Below are positions 7,271 through 14,230 of a stretch of 37,613 bases of DNA, piece after piece. Source of the stretch: Candidatus Taylorbacteria bacterium (GTDB taxonomy: Bacteria > Patescibacteriota > Minisyncoccia > Phycocordibacterales > HO2-43-120); NCBI GenBank assembly GCA_039934295.1, contig JBDTMN010000012.1, positions 1 through 37,613 of the forward strand. Reading direction: 5' to 3'. The notes below the pieces were generated by a model. The model saw only the letters and a list, made by a program, of their open reading frames with translations. It was not told the DNA's origin and did not search any database. Positions within the stretch are counted from its first letter, which is position 1; every line of letters starts with the position of its first letter. The position numbers and the translations under genes were made by a program.

Positions 7271-9632
7271 GGATATTGCGTGAAGCAATCTCATCCTGGG
7301 AAAACCATTTTGCGAGTATATATTGAATAACTGCATAGATAAGCGCAAGTGGCGCGAGTTCCAAGACGCTTAAGAGGCTCGGCGATTTTAGATTATAAAA
7401 AGTATCTATAAAGGGAATTTTCACCAAAAAAAGGAACGAAACTATCTCTAAAACAATGAGCGCGAAAAATTGTTTTTTCTGGGCATCTGTGGTAACTCCG
7501 GCATACACTCTCGGGGTAAACGTGAAGAATATGAGTCCAGCGAGAATAAAAGCCAGAATGACCAAACTTGTGGGACTGGTGATTTTTGTATTCTCAATAC
7601 TGGCGTAGAAAGCAAAAACAACCAATATTGTTTGAGGAAGTGCTGAGATTGCGGCAAATGGCAAAACTCTTTTTAGAAATGGTCTGGGGTCTTGCAACAA
7701 GTGAGCGTGCCTTGACCGGATAATCCAATAAAAAATCAGAGATGTGGGCAATCCTATCGCAAAGTAATTGATAAAAGTAATATTGAGGGGAGTAAATGGA
7801 AATGAATAGCCGAGCATTATGAGAGAAATGAAAAATAGAAAGCCAATGATTATCTGATTGAAAAATATGCTGGCACAAATTTCAATATTTTCAATAACAC
7901 TGTCCGCAAGCTTGACCCCATTCGGTAAATCTCCGAAGCTATTTTTTGTCAAAACAATGGATGCTATTTGGCGTGTGGCAACGGCGCCGTCAAACATAGC
8001 GACGCCGAGGTCGGATTTTTTTATCGCTACTGCGTCATTGGCGCCATCTCCTACCATTGCCGTAAAACCGTCATGTTTCAAAGCCTCGATAAGTTTTTCT
8101 TTTTGCAACGGTTTAACTCTGGCAAAAATCGTAAAGCCTTTCGTTTTTTCAATAAAATCTTCTGCTGACCATCCTTCTATCTCCGGACCCGTTATGACCG
8201 CGCCCGTATTTTTTACACCTGCCGATTCCGCGACAGCTCGAACGGTGTCAGGGTTGTCTCCGGAAATTATTCGAATAACCACTCCACGCTTTTGAAAAAA
8301 ATCGATGGCGTCCTTTACCCCTTCGCGAAGGTTGTTGCTCAATACAAAAACTGCAATTGCAGACAGTTGCACTTTAGAAAGATCGGATGGGATTACTCCC
8401 CCTTTCACTTCCGTAAAAAAAACAATTCGGTTGCCTATTTTTGTTTCCGTTTCAATAATATTTTTTAGCCATTCTTTTTCTTGAGAGCTGATGAGTTGGG
8501 AAAGTAAAATATCGGGCGCGCCAACCAATATACAGTTTTCCGCGTCATCGTTTTGAGCGCGAACCGCTCCAAACTGTCGGGTCGAGGAAAAAGAAAGATC
8601 TTCCACTATAACACCCTCAAAATCGGTATTCACGAATTTGCCAATCGCATTCATCATCAAAGATGCGTCATTTGAGCCCTTTATATAGGCCGTGGCGGCC
8701 TGCTCCGCCTCGGGTCTTGTGACACCTTCGGCAAGATGCATTTCCCTGACCTCAAGATTATTGTCGGTAAGCGTTCCGGTTTTGTCCATGCAGAGGTTTT
8801 TGATTCTCCCTATTTTTTCGACGGCATTTATCTCCTGAAGAAGAATATTTTTCCGATACAGATTTGATGCGCCAAAGGCAAAAATGAGCGTCATGATGAC
8901 CACCATACCTTGTGGCAAGAGGAGGCTGGTCAGGGCTCCCACATTTTTCACAATATCAACCGGTAGCTGATGAATGACATATCCCCTCACCGTAACAAAA
9001 AAAATGATGAGTATAAGAAGGTAACTCGAGTACTTAATGATTTTATTCAGTGCAATTTGAATGGGACTAAAATTGAGCGAGAATTTTTTGACGCTTTTAG
9101 TCATTTGAGCAATTCTACTGTTCGCAAATGTTTCTTCGACTTCCAAAACGCCTGAACCGGATGTAACTATCCCGCCAGCAAGAAGCTTCCCTCCCGGTAC
9201 GCGTAAAGATGACCGCGATTCTCCAGTAATGAGTGCTTCATTTACTTCAAATCCGTGAGATGAAACGAGGTGTCCATCGCACGGAACCTGGTCCCCTGTT
9301 TTAAGTTGTATCCGGTCATTTTTCTCCACTTCCTCGGTGTGAATGGAATGTTCGCTTCCGTCCTTTTCAATGCGGAGCGCTCGAGGAGCCGTCAATGATT
9401 GGAGTTTTTGAAGTGTCCACCAAGCTTTGGTTTCCTGTGCGGTCCCGATAATCATATTTAAGACAGTTATTGAACCCAGAAATATTCCCTCTCTCACATC
9501 TCCAAATAAAATGAGAAAAATAACAACCACTCCAATAATCGCGTTTACCAAAAGAAAGACATTCCGAAAAAGAATGCTCATGATGGCATCACGTTTCTGT
9601 CGCGTCGATTCGGATACTCTAAACATAATCAT
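7242..9632 (-). CDS. Cation-translocating P-type ATPase
   Basis: 796 residues. Hallmarks in order: two N-terminal membrane helices, actuator TGES in EALITGESRSS, two central helices, phosphorylation loop CMDKTGTLTDN (phospho-acceptor about Asp283), VGAPD in the nucleotide domain, SGDNPDTVRAVAESAG, and the hinge MVGDGANDAVAIKKSDLGVAM. About six helices close the C-terminus. There is no N-terminal heavy-metal domain or CPx motif, so it belongs near the P2/Exp7-CtpE type importers or exporters of Ca, Mg or K. The M4 motif usually reading PEGL is PQGM here, so a cation ligand is changed. TTG 9644 is in frame, but ATG 9632 or 9626 is more likely; no Shine-Dalgarno site is visible. Confidence 0.92.
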   Translation of the reverse strand: MIMFRVSESTRQKRDAIMSILFRNVFLLVNAIIGVVVIFLILFGDVREGIFLGSITVLNMIIGTAQETKAWWTLQKLQSLTAPRALRIEKDGSEHSIHTEEVEKNDRIQLKTGDQVPCDGHLVSSHGFEVNEALITGESRSSLRVPGGKLLAGGIVTSGSGVLEVEETFANSRIAQMTKSVKKFSLNFSPIQIALNKIIKYSSYLLILIIFFVTVRGYVIHQLPVDIVKNVGALTSLLLPQGMVVIMTLIFAFGASNLYRKNILLQEINAVEKIGRIKNLCMDKTGTLTDNNLEVREMHLAEGVTRPEAEQAATAYIKGSNDASLMMNAIGKFVNTDFEGVIVEDLSFSSTRQFGAVRAQNDDAENCILVGAPDILLSQLISSQEKEWLKNIIETETKIGNRIVFFTEVKGGVIPSDLSKVQLSAIAVFVLSNNLREGVKDAIDFFQKRGVVIRIISGDNPDTVRAVAESAGVKNTGAVITGPEIEGWSAEDFIEKTKGFTIFARVKPLQKEKLIEALKHDGFTAMVGDGANDAVAIKKSDLGVAMFDGAVATRQIASIVLTKNSFGDLPNGVKLADSVIENIEICASIFFNQIIIGFLFFISLIMLGYSFPFTPLNITFINYFAIGLPTSLIFYWIIRSRHAHLLQDPRPFLKRVLPFAAISALPQTILVVFAFYASIENTKITSPTSLVILAFILAGLIFFTFTPRVYAGVTTDAQKKQFFALIVLEIVSFLFLVKIPFIDTFYNLKSPSLLSVLELAPLALIYAVIQYILAKWFSQDEIASRNIRKTPTNSSL

Positions 9633-9723
9633 TAAGTATATCAAAAACTATGGTGGGAGTAGTAGCTAAACATTAAAGGTTCTCGTATTTCTGTATCAAT
9701 AGTGTATTTACGGGGCAACTTTT

Positions 9724-9756
9724 AAAAAAATGCCCGAACTCAAGCTAGAGTTCGGG
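9724..9756 (-). terminator. Terminator of the HELGH-motif gene
   Basis: Minus strand CCCGAACTC and GAGTTCGGG form a perfect 9-bp stem with a 6-base loop followed by seven T, 19 bases past the stop at 9775. Confidence 0.92.
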
Positions 9757-9774
9757 GATGTTGTTTCGAAGAAA

Positions 9775-10719
9775 CTATTTTCCAATGATCCAACGGTAGT
9801 GGTTAACCTTGTCTTTCATTTCCCCGTGCCGTTTGTCGAGAAAGGTGAAGCCGAGCATCACAATGTGTTCAGTGCACGCAACTCCCCGAACGTCGTACCC
9901 ATTTTCATGGACTCCGATTGCTCTGTCGAGCTCAAGTAAATCCCTAGCAGAAACTACTGCCATGAATTCGGTTACAGCCGGAGCCTGCGAATGCCTGTCG
10001 TAAACTGTGGCGAGCGTTTTCGTGTACGAGTTTGTTGTCAGATGGTCGAGCACATGCGCTTCGAGCTCATGCATGGCAACCTCTTCCTCAAACCACTCCT
10101 GTGAAAAATTGGAGTAGCGCGCTCCCATCTTTTTTTGGTACGCGTGGCCCAGCTCGTGCATGAGAACACCGATGAAAAAAGGGTCGGACCAATTAATAGC
10201 GCCTATCATCACCGCATTCCAGTCGCTTCTGTAAAAAAGTACCGAAGGCAGTTGTCCTTTTCGAAATTCGCTCTCTGGAAGAAAGCAAATTTCGAGCGAC
10301 CTGCGCATTTCTTCCTGATCAATCGTTCCCGTTTTCGAGAGAACCGATCCTCCATTTAGAAACTGCGAGGTGAAGAACGCTGTGAATGTCGTCGATATCT
10401 TTGTTGAAAGCTCTGAAGCCCCGGCAGACCTCTTTACCGCGTTCTCCACATTTGTGAGCGCGTGGGCAAGTGATTGAGCAAGCTTGGGCCCTGGATCAAG
10501 CGGCCTCTCTAGCCACCAGCTATCGTTACTCCGGCTCTGTGACATGTAAGTCTTGCATGTGTCTATAAGGCGGGATCGTGAATCGGCGACGTGAGCGTCC
10601 CGAGACAATGAACGGAGCGTTTCCTTTTGATAGAAAAGGCAGAGTATGCCCATCGTAGCGACAAAGCTTATAGCGATGCTCAATACCGGAAACACAGATT
10701 TATATTTTGTTTTTTTCAA
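9775..10719 (-). CDS. Membrane-anchored protein with an HELGH zinc-protease-like motif
   Basis: 314 residues from a TTG start (10719) with AGAAGGGA upstream. Residues 9-30 are a single N-terminal membrane helix or uncleaved signal, so the rest should face outside. VLMHELGHAYQKK (His188, Glu189, His192) fits the HExxH zinc motif of metallopeptidases. EEEVAMHELEAHVLDHL about 25 residues later could give the third ligand. I do not recognise the family, and substrate and activity are unknown. It has its own TTGACA promoter and terminator, so it is monocistronic. It is one of several orphan genes with this organisation between 9.7 and 12.7 kb. Confidence 0.7.
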   Translation of the reverse strand: MKKTKYKSVFPVLSIAISFVATMGILCLFYQKETLRSLSRDAHVADSRSRLIDTCKTYMSQSRSNDSWWLERPLDPGPKLAQSLAHALTNVENAVKRSAGASELSTKISTTFTAFFTSQFLNGGSVLSKTGTIDQEEMRRSLEICFLPESEFRKGQLPSVLFYRSDWNAVMIGAINWSDPFFIGVLMHELGHAYQKKMGARYSNFSQEWFEEEVAMHELEAHVLDHLTTNSYTKTLATVYDRHSQAPAVTEFMAVVSARDLLELDRAIGVHENGYDVRGVACTEHIVMLGFTFLDKRHGEMKDKVNHYRWIIGK

Positions 10720-10755
10720 TCGAATTATTCCCTTCTGGTTTTTTTTCTAAACAAT

Positions 10756-10784
10756 AGCATATAACAACTGGCGAGCATTGTCAA
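10756..10784 (-). promoter_or_regulatory. Sigma70-type promoter of the HELGH gene
   Basis: TTGACA (10779-10784), 17-base spacer, TATGCT (10756-10761) on the minus strand. Confidence 0.8.
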
Positions 10785-10792
10785 ACTTGGAA

Positions 10793-10827
10793 ATAAAAAA
10801 AAGCCGATGAACAGAACTCATCGGCTT
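10793..10827 (-). terminator. Terminator of the coiled-coil gene
   Basis: Minus strand AAGCCGATGA and TCATCGGCTT pair over 10 bp with a 7-base loop and a T-rich tail. It sits 9 bases upstream of the next promoter's -35 box. Confidence 0.92.
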
Positions 10828-10844
10828 TGGCTTTGCGATTGCAA

Positions 10845-11732
10845 TCAAGACTGTGGCACGGGCACCCAATTTTCTGTGACGCTTTTCCGTTTGTAAATAC
10901 GGATGTACTTGGATGTCTTTTCTGACCTGATGCTTTGGCGGAGAAGTGTTTGAGCGGTGGCAAGCTCTGGGAAAACATCGGCGTCAACATGCATTGCCAA
11001 GAACCTGTAAAGGTCGGGACCCACCTTGAAGTTGGTCTTTTCGACGAGCAATTGTCGAGTGAGCTCGTACAACGGTTTGACCTTCGCATCTAGATTGGCC
11101 TCCTGCTTGAAACGGTCGAAGAAACGCTCGATTTCCAACTTCGCTTCCGCCGCCAGGTCGCCTCTGACGATGGTCATGGTGTTTACCATGGCGACCACAC
11201 GATTCAATCCGTCCGAGCTCGTAAAGCTCAACTGGCTTCGCAGGTTGCCATGCTCATCAATGAGTCGTGGAAAGATATGGCGATTCAGGCATTCCTCGCG
11301 GTCGCTAGCCGCGCGCACCACAGCGTCATTGAGTGCGAGCACTTGTGTCACGATTTCATCGGTTGTCTTGGTGTCATTGATCTCCTTCTCGACCAGCAAC
11401 GCATGCTCTGTCGCAATCACTACTAGCTCGCCCTCGGTGGTCCGTATCTGGTCTCGGAAGGCATCTCGCTCCTTGGTAAGTTCGATGGTCTGCTTCGGCC
11501 AGTCCTTGATCTTCGCCACCAGTCCACGTTCTTTCTTCGTGCCGTGATGTTTCAAATCCGAGAGCTGTGTTGCCGCTCCGAGAAATGCCAGGTAGCCCTT
11601 CGTCCACCTGGCCCTCGAGCGTTTCTCCTCCGCTCTAAGTTGATTCAATTGCTTTGACACGGTCCTTTTTTTCCGTTCCAGCTCGGTTTTAAGCGTCTTA
11701 AAACCACCGCCTGTGCTTGTGCTTTTGCTCAT
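10845..11732 (-). CDS. Hypothetical coiled-coil protein
   Basis: 295 residues. ATG 11732 is chosen because GAGGAA lies 7-8 bases upstream; an in-frame start at 11801 would add 23 residues without a ribosome site and would lie upstream of the predicted transcription start. The N-terminal 110 residues are highly charged and helical (LKTELERKKRTVSKQLNQLRAE and following), typical of coiled coil. The middle and C-terminus look mixed helical, with no motif I recognise. No signal peptide or membrane helix is visible. The gene is monocistronic with a textbook promoter and terminator. Possible roles such as a scaffold or phage-like structural part cannot be decided. Confidence 0.75.
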   Translation of the reverse strand: MSKSTSTGGGFKTLKTELERKKRTVSKQLNQLRAEEKRSRARWTKGYLAFLGAATQLSDLKHHGTKKERGLVAKIKDWPKQTIELTKERDAFRDQIRTTEGELVVIATEHALLVEKEINDTKTTDEIVTQVLALNDAVVRAASDREECLNRHIFPRLIDEHGNLRSQLSFTSSDGLNRVVAMVNTMTIVRGDLAAEAKLEIERFFDRFKQEANLDAKVKPLYELTRQLLVEKTNFKVGPDLYRFLAMHVDADVFPELATAQTLLRQSIRSEKTSKYIRIYKRKSVTENWVPVPQS

Positions 11733-11791
11733 AGGTTTGTTCCTCGTGCTGTTTGCCGGCTGTGCCAGCGTTTGTGTATTTATCCAGTCTC

Positions 11792-11820
11792 TTTCTAGCA
11801 CGGCATTACTATTATGTCAA
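11792..11820 (-). promoter_or_regulatory. Sigma70-type promoter of the coiled-coil gene
   Basis: TTGACA (11815-11820), 17 bases, TAGAAA (11792-11797) on the minus strand. The leader is about 55 bases. Confidence 0.8.
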
Positions 11821-11953
11821 ATTCTAACTCATCTCGATATACACAAACGGTAAATGATATTTCATGTGTATAGGTCAGTCGCTCCGCCAGTTTCAGAAAT
11901 AATAACCATAAGTGGAGCCGACTAGTATGAAAATGAGTCTAACGATTTTTTAT

Positions 11954-11992
11954 AAAAAAACCGCCATGCAAGATGCTACTTGCTAGAGGCGG
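11954..11992 (-). terminator. Terminator of the CPHC-motif gene
   Basis: Minus strand CCGCC/GGCGG outer stem and GCAAG/CTTGC inner stem, followed by seven T. Confidence 0.88.
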
Positions 11993-12010
11993 TAACTGAA
12001 ACGCGTTTCA

Positions 12011-12574
12011 TCAGACGGAGTTGGCTAGTTTTCGCACTTGACTGAAAGCGAGTTGCTGGTCAGCTGTCAGTTTTCTCCCTTCTGCATTTAACCAGTTTTT
12101 AAGCTGAGTCGGGTTCGCTGGTGTGGCGGTGCTCCTGGCGGGAGTTCCTAAAACCAATTCAACGGGGACGAAAGCTCTAAGAACATTCCCGATAACCACT
12201 GCGCCGACTCCTCGCGAGATCCAAAATTGAAACTTACCGTGTGGTGTAAGCTCTTTCAGGAAGAGGTCGAGCGCGAAGCGAGGAATCGTTTCAAGCTGAA
12301 CGGTTCGCAGGAATGTTGCGAAGTAGCGTTCAATACTTTTGGGTGACTCGTCACCTAAAACGAAACGAACTGATTCAGCGAATGACTTCATGAGGCCAGG
12401 TTGCTCAATCAACTCGATGACGGACTGTTGCGAAGGAGCAAGATCCATCAATGAGCCGTACATTGCTTCTGAGTATCTTTGCAAGTGAACGATTTCTGTT
12501 CCCATTACGACTTCGACCAATCCTTTACAATGAGGACATTCCAGCACTTTTTTCTTAGTTATTTCTGTTTCCAT
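12011..12574 (-). CDS. Hypothetical protein with an N-terminal CPHC knuckle
   Basis: 187 residues. ECPHCKG at residues 12-18 is a single zinc-knuckle half; no second CxxC is present, so a complete zinc ribbon would need a partner or a dimer. The rest is a helical domain followed by a short Thr/Pro/Ala linker (RSTATPANPTQ) and a C-terminal helix (LKNWLNAEGRKLTADQQLAFSQ). I do not recognise the family. GGAAAG upstream serves as ribosome site. The mRNA begins with a long leader containing three hairpins (12598-12684) behind a TTGACA promoter, which hints at post-transcriptional control. Confidence 0.7.
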   Translation of the reverse strand: METEITKKKVLECPHCKGLVEVVMGTEIVHLQRYSEAMYGSLMDLAPSQQSVIELIEQPGLMKSFAESVRFVLGDESPKSIERYFATFLRTVQLETIPRFALDLFLKELTPHGKFQFWISRGVGAVVIGNVLRAFVPVELVLGTPARSTATPANPTQLKNWLNAEGRKLTADQQLAFSQVRKLANSV

Positions 12575-12597
12575 TTTTTCTTTCCGCTGTCTGCGAG

Positions 12598-12684
12598 TCT
12601 CGATAGTTTAATCGAGAGCCGGCGAATTTGCCGATTTTTTAGAGACAGCAGTATGTATTCCTCAAAATGCATACTGCTATCTCT
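12598..12684 (-). promoter_or_regulatory. Structured mRNA leader with three consecutive hairpins
   Basis: Minus strand order: AGAGATAGCAGTATG pairs with CATACTGCTGTCTCT (15 bp, one G-U, 14-base loop; 12641-12684). Then CGGC/GCCG around 12620-12633, then TCTCGAT/ATCGAGA (12598-12617). The G-U pair forms only in minus-strand RNA, so the fold belongs to this leader. Confidence 0.6.
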
Positions 12685-12695
12685 AACCCACGGTT

Positions 12696-12724
12696 AAGAT
12701 AACATAAGCGGGCACCAATGTCAA
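12696..12724 (-). promoter_or_regulatory. Sigma70-type promoter of the CPHC-motif gene
   Basis: TTGACA (12719-12724), 17 bases, TATCTT (12696-12701) on the minus strand. The start point is expected about 5 bases before the first leader hairpin. Confidence 0.8.
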
Positions 12725-12746
12725 CTGCCTGCCTTCTCCTAACACA

Positions 12747-12786
12747 AAACAACATCCTTACAAACTGGAGTTTGTAAGGATGTTGT
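12747..12786. repeat. Near-perfect palindrome, likely terminator
   Basis: ACAACATCCTTACAAACT and AGTTTGTAAGGATGTTGT are perfect 18-bp arms around a 2-base centre. The minus strand continues TTTTG. It lies about 57 bases past the stop of the exported protein gene and has a decayed relative at 7230-7270. Confidence 0.85.
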
Positions 12787-12842
12787 CGGTGATCATTTTG
12801 CTTATAGGCGCTAAATGAACTCGATATTTTTTCTTGGCATCC

Positions 12843-13865
12843 CTATGTAACTTTCCTCTTGCTTCTGTAGTTTTGAAATGACAATGTTCCCACTATCACA
12901 ATGCTGAAGATAATCACTCCGAGAAGAAAGAGCAAGGGCTTCGGATAATCGTTTATTCCCGTGTAAGGAACTTCTGTGAGAGAGACCACTTCGCTTGCAA
13001 GTGGAGCGGGCTCAACCGTTTGAACGAGAGTGACAACAGGTATTTTTGTGACGATACGTCTGCTTCCCCCGCCTCCTTTTCTGCTTTTTTTTACAGGAGT
13101 TTCCGAAACAACGAGCGTGTTGCACGATTTTGTCATTGTTAGATTTTTCGAGTCGGTAACTGTAACGGACGCTTCTTTCACTCCCGTTGTTGAGTACGCT
13201 TTTTTAATTGTTGACTCGCTCCCGGAGAGTTCGTCTGTTCCCGTCCAGCTAATTATAAATGGAGAAGTTCCCCCGGTAATTTCTACTTGGCGGGTAACCT
13301 CCTCATTGATCTTTACCTCGCCCGCAATTGCAGGACATGAGATGTTGAAAGGCAAAAGAGGAGTAGCAACTACAGTTACTTTCACCTCCTGATGAGCTCC
13401 TCCTTGGCTATCGGTATCGTTCTGATGAATATTCCCTGTGACGGATGCTTGCGCGTTGAGTGTCAGGCCAGATTCGAGGTTACTCTGCTTGGCAGTGTAG
13501 CTTGCGACATTTTGATAATCATCTGACTGTAGGTCAGTGAGCGTCGTTCTTGTCAAAGGAATGCTGTGACTTACTCCATCGGGAGTAACGAGGGTAGCTG
13601 CTATTTCGCTCGCATCGCACGCAATCAAGGGACTTCCCGGCGTATTATTGAAAACCGTAATACTGTAATGAATGACGTCGCCTACATGCACTTGAGGCAA
13701 GTCTGTAAAAAGAAAAACTCCCAAACCGCTTCCGGTACAGGTGTCAGGGCTTTTGTGAGCAAAAGCAGAGCTAGTTCCAATGCTAAGCAAGGAGAAAAGG
13801 AAGAAAAAAATGAGCGACGTTAATTGTAAAGCTTTTATTAAGAGTGTTTTATTGAATGTATTCAT
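12843..13865 (-). CDS. Exported surface protein with a VPYTG sortase-like tail
   Basis: 340 residues. The N-terminus has basic residues, a hydrophobic core (LTSLIFFFLFSLLSIG) and a SAFA cleavage site, a clear signal peptide. Residues about 45-165 resemble a DUF11-like beta-sandwich (VGDVIHYSITVFNNTP). Residues about 175-260 form a second, PKD-like beta domain (ITGGTSPFIISWTGTD) with a cysteine at each end. A basic Gly-rich linker follows, then EVPYTG, a membrane helix (LLFLLGVIIFSIVIVGTL) and RSKRK. This tripartite tail fits sortase sorting signals (LPxTG variant). No sortase is encoded in this window. A surface adhesin-like or structural role is inferred. The promoter is canonical (13921-13949). 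Confidence 0.8.
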   Translation of the reverse strand: MNTFNKTLLIKALQLTSLIFFFLFSLLSIGTSSAFAHKSPDTCTGSGLGVFLFTDLPQVHVGDVIHYSITVFNNTPGSPLIACDASEIAATLVTPDGVSHSIPLTRTTLTDLQSDDYQNVASYTAKQSNLESGLTLNAQASVTGNIHQNDTDSQGGAHQEVKVTVVATPLLPFNISCPAIAGEVKINEEVTRQVEITGGTSPFIISWTGTDELSGSESTIKKAYSTTGVKEASVTVTDSKNLTMTKSCNTLVVSETPVKKSRKGGGGSRRIVTKIPVVTLVQTVEPAPLASEVVSLTEVPYTGINDYPKPLLFLLGVIIFSIVIVGTLSFQNYRSKRKVT

Positions 13866-13920
13866 GTTGAAATTATTAGAGGCTTAGAGGTGATAAATGG
13901 CCACCCCAGGTCGTCTTTTA

Positions 13921-13949
13921 ATACTACACTATTTCATTACAAATGTCAA
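13921..13949 (-). promoter_or_regulatory. Sigma70-type promoter of the VPYTG protein gene
   Basis: TTGACA (13944-13949), 17 bases, TAGTAT (13921-13926) on the minus strand; leader about 50 bases. Confidence 0.78.
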
Positions 13950-14217
13950 GTGTCTTCTGTGGTCGAGAGTAAAGTTCACGATTATCACTATAGCACGTTT
14001 AACCCTGCATGTTGCCCAGAACCCACTCTGCACGAGAGCCAAATGGGTCGCAAAAAAGAAAAACCCGACAACGAATTGATCTATGCCCCAATAAGGTGGA
14101 CACATAATAAATGCCCACTTTATGGGGTACAGATCACAAACTGGAGGGTTTTTTAATATTCAATCCATCTTTGGTTGTCAGCCTGTTTTACGTTTCGTCT
14201 GAGGGCTGTATCTGGGT

Positions 14218-14223
14218 TATACT
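14218..14223 (+). promoter_or_regulatory. -10 element TATACT, leaderless start
   Basis: TATACT ends exactly 7 bases before ATG 14231, so transcription should begin at or next to the A of the start codon. Confidence 0.65.
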
Positions 14224-14230
14224 ATGAGCT

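Larger units (their letters stand above)
13866..14230. other. 365-bp intergenic region between divergent genes
   Basis: It holds the promoter of the minus-strand surface protein (13921-13949) and the -10 box of the plus-strand fusion gene (14218-14223). An imperfect inverted repeat lies at 14078-14135 (GATCT/AGATC outside, CCCCAATAAGGTGG against CCCACTTTATGGGG inside). After it comes CAAACTGGAG and six T, echoing part of the 12747 palindrome. Frames crossing it lack convincing coding signs. Confidence 0.6.

Noticed and set aside
13890-14156. Plus-strand frame of 88 codons in the 13.9-14.2 kb gap
   Set aside because: It overlaps the minus-strand promoter and an inverted repeat, lacks a ribosome site or -10 box, and has poor composition.
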